Origin: Leptospira andrefontaineae
GTDB lineage: Bacteria > Spirochaetota > Leptospiria > Leptospirales > Leptospiraceae
Assembly: GCF_004770105.1 (NCBI RefSeq)
Contig: NZ_RQEY01000010.1
Location: 310,001-374,000, forward strand
DNA: 64,000 bases
Reading direction: 5' to 3'
How positions within the stretch are numbered: the first letter of the stretch is position 1; each line of letters begins with the position of its first letter. The position numbers and the translations under genes are program-made. Under the pieces are notes generated by a model, which ran no database searches, was not told where the DNA came from, and was given only the letters and a program-made list of their open reading frames with translations. Shown here piece by piece: positions 57,038-64,000 of the stretch.

Positions 57038-57053
57038 TGTTGGAATTCCAACA
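57038..57053. repeat. 16-bp palindrome, family copy 9
   Basis: Perfect palindrome TGTTGGAATTCCAACA in the 29-base gap between two convergent genes. Confidence 0.8.
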
Positions 57054-57060
57054 CTCAGCT

Positions 57061-57696
57061 TCAATAATCAAACATGAACCTAAAAATAAAAAGTTCGAAA
57101 CTCAAGATCTGAACTTCCAGTGGATTCGAACCTTTTTGAAAACAGGATTCGGGAAACGCAGCTAACACTTTTTTAGTTTCTTCTTCATAAGAATTCTTAT
57201 GTTTTAACTTTGTTGGAGAAGAAGAAGGTTTAGAATTTTCGAACTTGTATTTTGTGATCTGGTTTTTACCGTCCTTTCCCCCACCATCCTCTACCTGGAA
57301 AAAATAGTATGTGTAAGGAAATTCTATCTTATCTTTACCTTCACATTCTCCTAAACGGATCCCGATCTCTCCTAAAGTATCCACAGGACGATAAATCGTA
57401 TTAGCACGAATATCTACCAAGAATACCCGTTTACCTTTCGGGTCCCAACCCAGATCTGATTCCAATAGACTTTCTTTAGATTTTGATACAGTAGTATTAT
57501 TATTAGGATCTTCTAATATCTTTTTTAAAATTTCCCCTCTGACTTCCCAAACCCGAACATCATACGCAACTCTTTCTCTTTCGGATCGTTCTGCTCTTCC
57601 TTCTTTTTTATCCCAGGAGTCGTTTACCAGATATTTGCGCTCTAAAGTGGTTTTACAGGAAGCGGTTAGTAAAATAAAAAAGAAAAGGAATTTCAT
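57061..57696 (-). CDS. Putative lipoprotein
   Basis: I start at ATG 57696, which gives a short leader (MKFLFFFILLTASC) with the lipobox Cys at residue 14. An upstream in-frame start would add 13 charged residues before the leader. The mature part of about 200 residues is mixed alpha/beta with no motif I recognise (VAYDVRVWEVRGEILKKILE; DIRANTIYRPVDTLGEIGIR). It stands alone between the Cys-cluster gene and the GxxExxY gene. Confidence 0.72.
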   Translation of the reverse strand: MKFLFFFILLTASCKTTLERKYLVNDSWDKKEGRAERSERERVAYDVRVWEVRGEILKKILEDPNNNTTVSKSKESLLESDLGWDPKGKRVFLVDIRANTIYRPVDTLGEIGIRLGECEGKDKIEFPYTYYFFQVEDGGGKDGKNQITKYKFENSKPSSSPTKLKHKNSYEEETKKVLAAFPESCFQKGSNPLEVQILSFELFIFRFMFDY

Positions 57697-57747
57697 TGCT
57701 TTTTTTAGTTTTCTATTATATTTGTCAGAAAGCAAATATCTTCTCCT

Positions 57748-57816
57748 CTTTGCGACTTCGCGTGGAAATTATATAGAAATCATTTTGGCTCACGCAAAGG
57801 CGCCAAGGTAAGAAGG
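57748..57816. repeat. GxxExxY-associated flanking repeat
   Basis: CTTTGCGACTTCGCGTGG at 57748 and CTCACGCAAAGGCGCCAAGG at 57789 are inverted relatives (GCG-rich halves) abutting the 3' end of the GxxExxY gene. Near copies occur at 37493-37571 without a gene, and a looser one near 58290-58316 at the gene's 5' side. Confidence 0.6.
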
Positions 57817-57818
57817 TA

Positions 57819-58226
57819 CTATTCTTGCATTTCAACTTCTGTATGACGATTTGCAATTCTAAAGATACCTTCCCTCATAAAAGCCGTTCCGAAATTTAAC
57901 AAAAACCCTATTCGCAGATCCATTAACCTTAAATATGTAAGAACTTGCTTCAGGTGAACAGGTTGAGTTCTTTCGACAGATTTCAGCTCAACGATAATAC
58001 AATCTTCGACAAATAAATCTGCCCGAAACACATCCTGAAAAACTACTCCTTCATATTCAAATGTTACAGACTTTTGAGAAACTACTCGTAATCCTCTTTT
58101 TCGAAGTTCCCGAAAAAGTATTGTTTCATAAACCGATTCCAATAATCCGGGGCCTAAATTTTTGTGGACCGAAATCGCGGCATCCACGATCTCTTTTGCT
58201 GTTTGTTCAATGTGCTCTGACTCCAT
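57819..58226 (-). CDS. GxxExxY protein
   Basis: This 135-residue protein belongs to the GxxExxY family, named for the motif GLLESVY (in LGPGLLESVYE). Further conserved parts are FEYEGVVFQDVFRADLFVEDCIIVELKS, where Asp and E-x-K would form a PD-(D/E)XK nuclease-like site, and HLKQVLTYLRLMDLRIGFLLNFG. The biological role is not established. It is flanked by short repeat DNA, and a relative lies at 63631. Confidence 0.88.
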   Translation of the reverse strand: MESEHIEQTAKEIVDAAISVHKNLGPGLLESVYETILFRELRKRGLRVVSQKSVTFEYEGVVFQDVFRADLFVEDCIIVELKSVERTQPVHLKQVLTYLRLMDLRIGFLLNFGTAFMREGIFRIANRHTEVEMQE

Positions 58227-58327
58227 GGCTTACCTCTTAATAACCAGGTAAAGTTGAGTCAAAAGAGCGCGTACTTTTTATAAAATTTCTTCTTACCTTA
58301 GCGGCTTAGTGTGGAAATTCTTCAAAT

Positions 58328-59668
58328 TTACTTAGAAACCTTGATAGAAATGATCTCCCGGACAGCTTTTTCCATTTCGGATTTCACTTCAGGAGTTTTT
58401 TCTATCACATAAGCATCGAATAATGCAGGTAAACATTCAGGATCACCTATGATCCGAACTGTATCGATCGCTTGTAAACGAAGAGGAAGATATTCTTTTT
58501 TATTATTAGAAGCAAAAGAGATCAAAGCTGGGACAGAAGTTTTGTCTTTCAATTCCCCTAATGCTTTTAAGAGAGAAAGTTTAACCTCGTTTACTTTTTC
58601 TTTTTCAAAAATACGTTTGAGCTCGCTAGTTCCAGGATTGAATCCCAGCTTTCCCATCACTTCTGCGGCGCGAGAACGTAGACCCGGATCCTTATCCACA
58701 TCCAAAACAGTAAGTAATCCCTGGCCACCACCATGAGCACCAAGTTCCAAAAGTAGATCGATCAATCTTGCTTTTAATCCCGGAACGGTTTCCTTTACCA
58801 ATTGTTCAGAAACTGATTTGGCACCTTGTTTATCATTCAGATAGAATAATGCTTCCGTACAAATTTTCCTAAGATCAGGATTCGGCTCGGTAATCCCTTT
58901 GTAAAAAAGAGAAATATACTGCCTGCTTTTCCTATTCTTTAGGATCTCTAAACCGTGAAGGCGAACATCTTCATCAGGATCTGCAGCCGCCATTCTGGGA
59001 ATATTTCCTCGATTATCAGGAATATTATTCTTATTTAATACTGTAAAAAATCTTCTTCTAAGAGCAGGAATATCATCTGTAGCGAATTTACCTATCAGAT
59101 TTTGGACCCTTTCGTCTTTGATCCAGATAGCAGATTCTAAAAAATATTCCCTATATACCGGATTATTGGAAACTGCAAGATCCAGAACATGAGGCATCGC
59201 TCTGTCATCCTTAATCCCTTGCACATATCTATAAGAAGATTGTCTCACTTCAAAATCAGTATGAGTAAGACCTGCAATGACTGCATAGATCAGTCTTTTT
59301 TCTTTTTTACGATCTGCAAGTTCTAAGATCCTAGTTTGGATCTCTGTATTTCGGGTGGTTTTAAAAACGATATCGAGTTCGTTCGCCCAGCTTGGAGCAA
59401 GAGAGTCCAAGTCCTCTAACTCGGAAAAAAGTGCCAAGGAAGCAAAGATACTATCTTCTCTCGCATCCGGTTCTGAAATAATTTTGGGAAGTTCTTTTAC
59501 AAGATCCAAACGATTCTTGGATTTGATCTCGGATATAGCTCTGGATTGGGATCTTCCTTTGGAAAGAACGGATTCCTTAAATGGATCCTTTTGTTCTTCT
59601 GCGAAAATACTTCCGCCGAAATATAAAGTGAAGAATAGAACCAGAAAAAAGAATGGAATTCTTTTCAG
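58328..59668 (-). CDS. Exported HEAT-repeat protein
   Basis: The product is made of HEAT/armadillo-like helical repeats (for example [28 protein letters not shown] and [23 protein letters not shown]) and probably binds other proteins. No ATG opens the frame. Reading upstream in frame from TTG 59509 reveals 53 more codons encoding a signal peptide ([20 protein letters not shown], then IFA). The likely start is the CTG at 59668-59666, overlapping the previous stop as CTGA, with AGAGGG about 12 bases upstream; an ATT three codons later is the alternative. The product is about 446 residues. Confidence 0.72.
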   Translation of the reverse strand: MKRIPFFFLVLFFTLYFGGSIFAEEQKDPFKESVLSKGRSQSRAISEIKSKNRLDLVKELPKIISEPDAREDSIFASLALFSELEDLDSLAPSWANELDIVFKTTRNTEIQTRILELADRKKEKRLIYAVIAGLTHTDFEVRQSSYRYVQGIKDDRAMPHVLDLAVSNNPVYREYFLESAIWIKDERVQNLIGKFATDDIPALRRRFFTVLNKNNIPDNRGNIPRMAAADPDEDVRLHGLEILKNRKSRQYISLFYKGITEPNPDLRKICTEALFYLNDKQGAKSVSEQLVKETVPGLKARLIDLLLELGAHGGGQGLLTVLDVDKDPGLRSRAAEVMGKLGFNPGTSELKRIFEKEKVNEVKLSLLKALGELKDKTSVPALISFASNNKKEYLPLRLQAIDTVRIIGDPECLPALFDAYVIEKTPEVKSEMEKAVREIISIKVSK

Positions 59669-61737
59669 AAAAGACCGTCCCTCTTGGAGGAATCCTCCAA
59701 TGCGGCCGTTGCGGCACGCTTATTATCGTAAGCTTCCGTATTGGACGGATCTAAGTCTATTGCATTTTGAAAGGAACGAACCGCCTTTTTATATTCTCCG
59801 TTCTTGTAAAATGCGACTCCCAGATAATTATAAGCGGTGGATGCAGTTTTAGGTTTTACTTCCGATCTCACGATCGCTGTCAATTCTTCGATCGCTTTTT
59901 CTCGATCCAAAACAGAGTTAGAATCTAATAGAATTTTAGAAAGAACCAAACGCCCTTCATAATCTTCCGGATCCATATGAGCCGAACGATATGCTTCGTC
60001 CTTAGCCCTATTTCTTAGATCAGGATCTTTTGACTTATTGTATAGAAGTGCGAGTTTTTTATGAGCCTGTTTGATCTCAGTTGAATTTCTGGATCTGTTT
60101 AATACTTGCAACAGTATCTTTTCCGCGCTGGAAGATTCTCCTGTGCCCATATATGCTTCTGCAAGTTTCAAAGCTACTTTGTAGTAATCTTCTTTTTGTT
60201 TAAAAAGAGCAGAATATTCTTCTATCGCTTCTCTATAAAATTTGTTTTCTAAATAATAATCGCCTAAAGCTTCCTTAGGTTTGATATCATCCGGATCCAA
60301 ATATGACGCTTTGCGGAAATTCTCGATTGCTTGTGTGCCATTGCCCGTATGTTTATAAACAAGGCCTAAATTATAATAAGCCTTTGCATTTTTAGGGTTC
60401 AGATCTAAGACTCGGTTTAGATATGTGATCGCTTCTCCATATCTTTCCATCTGGTCGAGGACTACGCCTAAGTTTAATAATGCAGTTTCCGTAAAACTAT
60501 CACCAGGAGTGGAGTCTACGATCCTTCTGTAAGTTTCTTCCGCAGCGAGAAGGTCGCCTTTATTATAATATGTTTCTGCAAGTTGGAATAATAGATCCAA
60601 ATTGTTTGGGTTATACTTCAAACCTTTTTGGAGAGCGTTGATAGATTGCTCTCCTTGGTTCAACTGCTCAAAACCTTCTGCAATAGATCTAAATAATTCC
60701 GGATCATTGGAGCCGGCTTGGTTAGCAAGTTCGAGATATTTTACGGATTCTTCTAACTTACCGTTCTTCTTCAAAACGATAGAAAGATTGTACAATGCTT
60801 TTGCATCGTTCGGAGTTATAGTTGCCGCTTCTCTAAAATAATGTTCTGCGGAAACATAATCCCCTCTATTATAAGAAATATTTCCCAAATAAGAATTGGA
60901 AAGTGCTGCGAGTTTTCCGCCTCTTGCCCTCATTACCACAAGTTTAAAATGTTCTTCTGCTTGTGGGATCTCACCTTTTTTAAAATAACTTAATGCAAGA
61001 TTATAAGTTAGATAAGGATCGTCTGGAGAAGAGGAAAGTCCCTGCTTGTACGCATCTATCGCTGCATCCGGATCATTTATCTCGTTAAAAAGATTTCCAG
61101 CCATTAGAGCAATACGCGGATCATTAGGCGCAATCTCTCTTGCTTTCAGTGCAGTACTTCTCGCGGCGGAATTTTGGCCGCTATGAGCATACGCTAAAGT
61201 TAAATTATAATAAGCGTATACGTTATTTCCATCTAGAGTGATCGCCTTCTGCAATGAATCGATCGCTTGCGGAAATCTTCCATCCTCGTCGTAGATCACT
61301 CCAAGAACAGTCAAAGCTAAGGACTTCTCTTGGCTTGTAGCAGGACCGGTTAAAAACTCTGTGCAATAATCGAAAGACTGCTTTCTATAATTCTGTTTAT
61401 ATAAAGTAACACATTTAGTTAGAAGTGGATTGTTTGTGCCATCCGGAAGATAAGGTCTTTGCAATTCTTGGGCAAGACTTCCCTTTGGCATCAAAGGAGA
61501 TTTGCCGTCCGCAACTCCATTCGCACCAAAACCTGGTCTACCCTCTCTGAAAAAAGAATACCAAATCGCAAGACCGATCAAAAGAAGAAGAGAAGCAGCT
61601 AAGACTCCCCAAACAAATGTTGTCGGATTATAATGACGTCTGGGACGAAACTCTTCCGGTTCGTCTCCATAATAGTAGGAAGGTTTAGGTTCTTCCGTCT
61701 CCAGGAATATTCGGTTCTTGCGGATCGGGTTTTCCAT
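59665..61737 (-). CDS. Membrane-anchored TPR protein
   Basis: This 690-residue protein starts at ATG 61737 inside the end of nusB. A cytoplasmic N-terminus (to about residue 42) precedes one transmembrane helix ([20 protein letters not shown]), and the rest lies outside. At least twelve TPR units follow ([40 protein letters not shown] and so on). It is likely a protein-protein scaffold in the periplasm, and its partner may be the exported HEAT protein encoded directly downstream. Confidence 0.85.
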   Translation of the reverse strand: MENPIRKNRIFLETEEPKPSYYYGDEPEEFRPRRHYNPTTFVWGVLAASLLLLIGLAIWYSFFREGRPGFGANGVADGKSPLMPKGSLAQELQRPYLPDGTNNPLLTKCVTLYKQNYRKQSFDYCTEFLTGPATSQEKSLALTVLGVIYDEDGRFPQAIDSLQKAITLDGNNVYAYYNLTLAYAHSGQNSAARSTALKAREIAPNDPRIALMAGNLFNEINDPDAAIDAYKQGLSSSPDDPYLTYNLALSYFKKGEIPQAEEHFKLVVMRARGGKLAALSNSYLGNISYNRGDYVSAEHYFREAATITPNDAKALYNLSIVLKKNGKLEESVKYLELANQAGSNDPELFRSIAEGFEQLNQGEQSINALQKGLKYNPNNLDLLFQLAETYYNKGDLLAAEETYRRIVDSTPGDSFTETALLNLGVVLDQMERYGEAITYLNRVLDLNPKNAKAYYNLGLVYKHTGNGTQAIENFRKASYLDPDDIKPKEALGDYYLENKFYREAIEEYSALFKQKEDYYKVALKLAEAYMGTGESSSAEKILLQVLNRSRNSTEIKQAHKKLALLYNKSKDPDLRNRAKDEAYRSAHMDPEDYEGRLVLSKILLDSNSVLDREKAIEELTAIVRSEVKPKTASTAYNYLGVAFYKNGEYKKAVRSFQNAIDLDPSNTEAYDNKRAATAALEDSSKRDGLF

Positions 61738-62149
61738 GTCGGTTCGTCTCGTACTGAAGGATGGAATCCAAGATCCCGTTAATAAAGGGGACCGAATTCT
61801 CGCTTTCAAATTCCTTAGTCAACTCGACAGCTTCGTCGATGGTGACCCTGGGCGGAATTTCCTTGGAATGCAATATCCCATAAATGGACAAACGTAGAAT
61901 ACATTTGTTCACCGGGGAAATTCTGGCAAAATCCCAATTCCTTGAGTACTTCTTGATGAGAGTATCGATTGTTTCCGCGTTTTTCACAACACCATTTATG
62001 ATAGAAATGGCAAAATCCCTTTCTTCCGTTTCTATCTTTTTGTCGTACCAGCGGAACTTTAGAACTTCCGACAAGGCGGAATTCACCAGTTCTAACTGGT
62101 ATAATGCCATTAATGCAATTTCGCGGGACTTCCTTCTGGAAGAAGACAT
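61685..62149 (-). CDS. nusB: Transcription antitermination factor NusB
   Basis: NusB binds boxA RNA with S10 during rRNA transcription. The 154-residue all-helical protein shows [17 protein letters not shown] at the start, then [27 protein letters not shown], the most conserved block, and [31 protein letters not shown]-terminal tail overlaps the TPR gene start by 53 bases. ribH lies three bases upstream, the common ribH-nusB order in bacteria. Confidence 0.94.
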   Translation of the reverse strand: MSSSRRKSREIALMALYQLELVNSALSEVLKFRWYDKKIETEERDFAISIINGVVKNAETIDTLIKKYSRNWDFARISPVNKCILRLSIYGILHSKEIPPRVTIDEAVELTKEFESENSVPFINGILDSILQYETNRHGKPDPQEPNIPGDGRT

Positions 62150-62152
62150 AGA

Positions 62153-62614
62153 TTAGAGAAGTTTGAGGAGATTTGTCATTTCCACCGCAGTTAGAGCCGC
62201 CTCGTAACCCTTGTTACCTGCCTTGGTGCCAGCTCTTTCGATGGCTTGCTCAATTGTATCTGTGGTCAAAACTCCAAAAATCACAGGCACACCATGTTGC
62301 ACTCCGATAGAACCTACTTTTGCAGATTCTCCAGCAACAAAATCAAAATGAGCGGTAGCTCCTCTGATTACTGCGCCTAAACAAATGATGGAATCGTATT
62401 TTTTACTTTGAGCGGCTTTGGATACTACGATCGGAAGTTCATATGCTCCCGGGATCCTTACCACAGTAACATCTTTATCTTCGACTCCTGTCGCATGGAG
62501 TCCGTCTAGAGAACCTTTCAAAAGGCTTTCGACTATGAATTCATTAAAACGGGAGACAACAATACAATGTTTTTGTCCCTTTCCGTCCAGCTTGGCTTTC
62601 AATTCTTGAGGCAT
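62153..62614 (-). CDS. ribH: 6,7-dimethyl-8-ribityllumazine synthase
   Basis: RibH makes the lumazine precursor of riboflavin from 5-amino-6-ribitylaminouracil and dihydroxybutanone phosphate and forms shells of pentamers. The motifs are [42 protein letters not shown] (the catalytic His in the last) and [16 protein letters not shown]. The 153-residue length is normal. It heads the minus-strand operon ribH-nusB-TPR-HEAT. Confidence 0.95.
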   Translation of the reverse strand: MPQELKAKLDGKGQKHCIVVSRFNEFIVESLLKGSLDGLHATGVEDKDVTVVRIPGAYELPIVVSKAAQSKKYDSIICLGAVIRGATAHFDFVAGESAKVGSIGVQHGVPVIFGVLTTDTIEQAIERAGTKAGNKGYEAALTAVEMTNLLKLL

Positions 62615-62661
62615 CTGTTTCCTGGTTGCTTCTTATATCGAGAAAACACAAGTTACCCTGA

Positions 62662-63465
62662 GTGGCAACCGGAAAAGAAGCTTCCAAATCCAAATTCTGC
62701 ATATTCCTGATCCTATTAGGAGTCCAGGTTTTCACCCTCTCTTCCTGCGAGACCATCCGATCTTTTTGGAAACCGAAAGATGCATTCATAAAAAGTTTAG
62801 ATCTACCGGATTGGGTCTTGGAATCCTCTATCAAGCTACGAATCTTTAATGATTCTCCTAATGTAATCAATCCGGAAGACGCAATGCCGGAAGATGATAT
62901 CGCGTCCTATGGAAACCAACTTAGAGTATTACTCGCAGTTTCGCCTGCAGCCATGAGAGACATATATGAGATGGCAGGATGTTTGGACGGAAGCGATCTG
63001 ATCAAAGTCCGCGGAAACAAAATGACGGATAGCGGAGAAGATATCTGGTTCGGCATATGCAAGAGCGGAGCCCAAGACGCGATCGTATTCAGAGTATTGG
63101 AAATGGGAAACAACCAACTCTATTACTTATATGAAGAAGAGCTGATCAAAACCTGGGACGAATCCAAGAAGAACGCAAAAACAAATCCCGACAAGTCAAT
63201 GAGACTCGCTACAAAGATCATAGAACATGAGCCTGCTCATCCAGGTGCCAGAAGATTATTAGGAAGTTTATATTTAAAGAATGGATATTGCCCGGGAGCA
63301 GTTCGCAATTATAGGATCTATCTCCGGATACTTCCCCACTCCGCCGAAAAATCTAAAATAGATTCACTACTCAAAAAAAGCTGCGGAGATACTTTGATTC
63401 CTAAAAAACCGGAACCAAAAGAATTTTCGGATGAATTGCCTACGATTGAGGAGTCCGCGCCTTAG
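62662..63465 (+). CDS. TPR-containing lipoprotein
   Basis: The frame opens at GTG 62662 and encodes a leader (KFCIFLILLGVQVFTLSSC) whose Cys is the lipidation site. The 267-residue product has a mixed N-terminal region (LDLPDWVLESSIKLRIFND) and a short C-terminal TPR pair (HPGARRLLGSLYLKNGYCPGAVRNYRIYLRILP). It ends in a Pro/Glu-rich tail. The family is not recognised. It is divergent from ribH across 47 bases. Confidence 0.75.
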   Translation: MATGKEASKSKFCIFLILLGVQVFTLSSCETIRSFWKPKDAFIKSLDLPDWVLESSIKLRIFNDSPNVINPEDAMPEDDIASYGNQLRVLLAVSPAAMRDIYEMAGCLDGSDLIKVRGNKMTDSGEDIWFGICKSGAQDAIVFRVLEMGNNQLYYLYEEELIKTWDESKKNAKTNPDKSMRLATKIIEHEPAHPGARRLLGSLYLKNGYCPGAVRNYRIYLRILPHSAEKSKIDSLLKKSCGDTLIPKKPEPKEFSDELPTIEESAP

Positions 63466-63630
63466 AGACACAGAGTTTAGGAGAGTCGCCGAGTTTTTTT
63501 CACACAGAGGCGCAGAGACTCAGAGGTTTTTGTAAAAGCAAAATTGGTATTAAATTTGATGCCTGTGTTTTTTTAAATAAAGTACGTTCGTTTTTTATCT
63601 TGCGGGACCTGCAATCTTCGAGGTCTCAAC

Positions 63631-64000
63631 ATGATAGAAACTAATCAAATAACCAAAGAAATCATTGATTCAGCAATCAAAGTTCATAAGAAAATTGGAC
63701 CAGGATTACTTGAATCAGTTTATGAAACGATACTAATGCAAGAGCTTCGGGATCGGCAACTGAAAGTCGTAAGTCAAAAATATATTTCGTTCGAATACGA
63801 AGGTCACATATTTAAGAATGCATTTAAAATCGATATGCTGGTCGAGGAAGCAATAATAGTTGAAATCAAATCGCTCGAAAAAACCTTACCGGTTCATTCC
63901 AAACAAGTTCTGACTTATCTCAAACTAATGAATTTACCCGTCGGGTTATTATTAAATTTTGGGGCTGTTCTGATGAAAGATGGGATAATAAGAGTGGCTA
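63631..64000 (+). CDS. GxxExxY protein, cut by window end
   Basis: The ATG at 63631 opens a frame that runs off the window after 123 codons. The translation includes KVHKKIGPGLLESVYETILM, FEYEGHIFKNAFKIDMLVEE, IVEIKSLEK and SKQVLTYLKLMNLPVGLLLNFG, matching the GxxExxY protein at 57819-58226 throughout (clearly paralogous). The Asp and E-x-K positions are kept. The flank upstream (CACACAGAGGCGCAGAGACT near 63497) is of the same repeat-like kind as around the first copy. Confidence 0.88.
   Translation, partial: MIETNQITKEIIDSAIKVHKKIGPGLLESVYETILMQELRDRQLKVVSQKYISFEYEGHIFKNAFKIDMLVEEAIIVEIKSLEKTLPVHSKQVLTYLKLMNLPVGLLLNFGAVLMKDGIIRVA

Noticed and set aside
1..64000. tRNA, rRNA, CRISPR, prophage and transposase searches by eye
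   Set aside because: No T-loop/CCA patterns, rRNA motifs, regularly spaced repeats, integrase or transposase genes were recognised on either strand.

Overview
The window reads as chromosomal DNA of a Leptospira species. The signs are spirochaete-style lipoproteins with loose lipoboxes, many TPR, HEAT and helical exported proteins, a signalling protein that joins a kinase, an NTPase, GAF and a PP2C domain, GxxExxY genes, and short intergenic palindromes of the type seen in leptospires. Base composition looks moderate (about 40% G+C by eye, not computed), which would fit a P2 or saprophytic species better than L. interrogans; this is inference. I saw no rRNA, tRNA, CRISPR array, prophage or insertion sequence.

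Layout. 1-5.5 kb: an exported beta-rich protein, then a tightly overlapping minus-strand operon (small lipoprotein, S41 protease, tsaD, pssA) and lexA. 5.6-9.0 kb: a Phd/PIN toxin-antitoxin pair tail to tail with a TolC-MFP efflux pair that lacks an adjacent RND pump. 9.0-15.3 kb: a lipoprotein, a membrane-anchored TPR protein with a decayed Mrr-like C-terminus, and a plus-strand run (short FtsX-like permease, LolD-like ATPase, ROK kinase, HIT protein, flippase-like protein). 15.3-23.3 kb: a lipid/acyl region (KAS, a SiaB-like kinase, PP2C, SDR, two hotdog thioesterases, CoA-transferase, KAS III).

23.4-31.2 kb is the most interesting part. A 1792-residue kinase/NTPase/GAF/PP2C protein is followed by a SiaB-like kinase, a SiaC-like phosphoprotein and a GAF-linked class III cyclase with adenylate-type residues. 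This looks like a SiaABCD partner-switching module in which the diguanylate cyclase SiaD is replaced by a probable adenylate cyclase.

31-46 kb: metabolic and envelope genes (VOC, EEP phosphatase, lysophospholipase-like hydrolase, MFS, mtnC, DUF4015 hydrolase, HDAC-like amidohydrolase) and a TPR-NHL-VWA/TPR exported pair. 46.8-50.1 kb: a probable metal-uptake locus (Fur-type inverted repeat, small His/Cys protein, TonB-dependent receptor, Cys-rich lipoprotein). 50-64 kb: mgsA, a helical exported protein, a pseudo-receiver coiled-coil protein, LptF/G permease, miaB, a J-like membrane protein with a Cys-cluster protein, and a minus-strand ribH-nusB-TPR-HEAT operon. Two GxxExxY genes, one cut by the window end, sit in characteristic repeat-like flanks, and a gene-less remnant of such flanks lies at 37.4-37.7 kb. 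Nine copies of a 16-bp palindrome (TGTNGGA NN TCCNNCA) lie in intergenic DNA between 39 and 57 kb.
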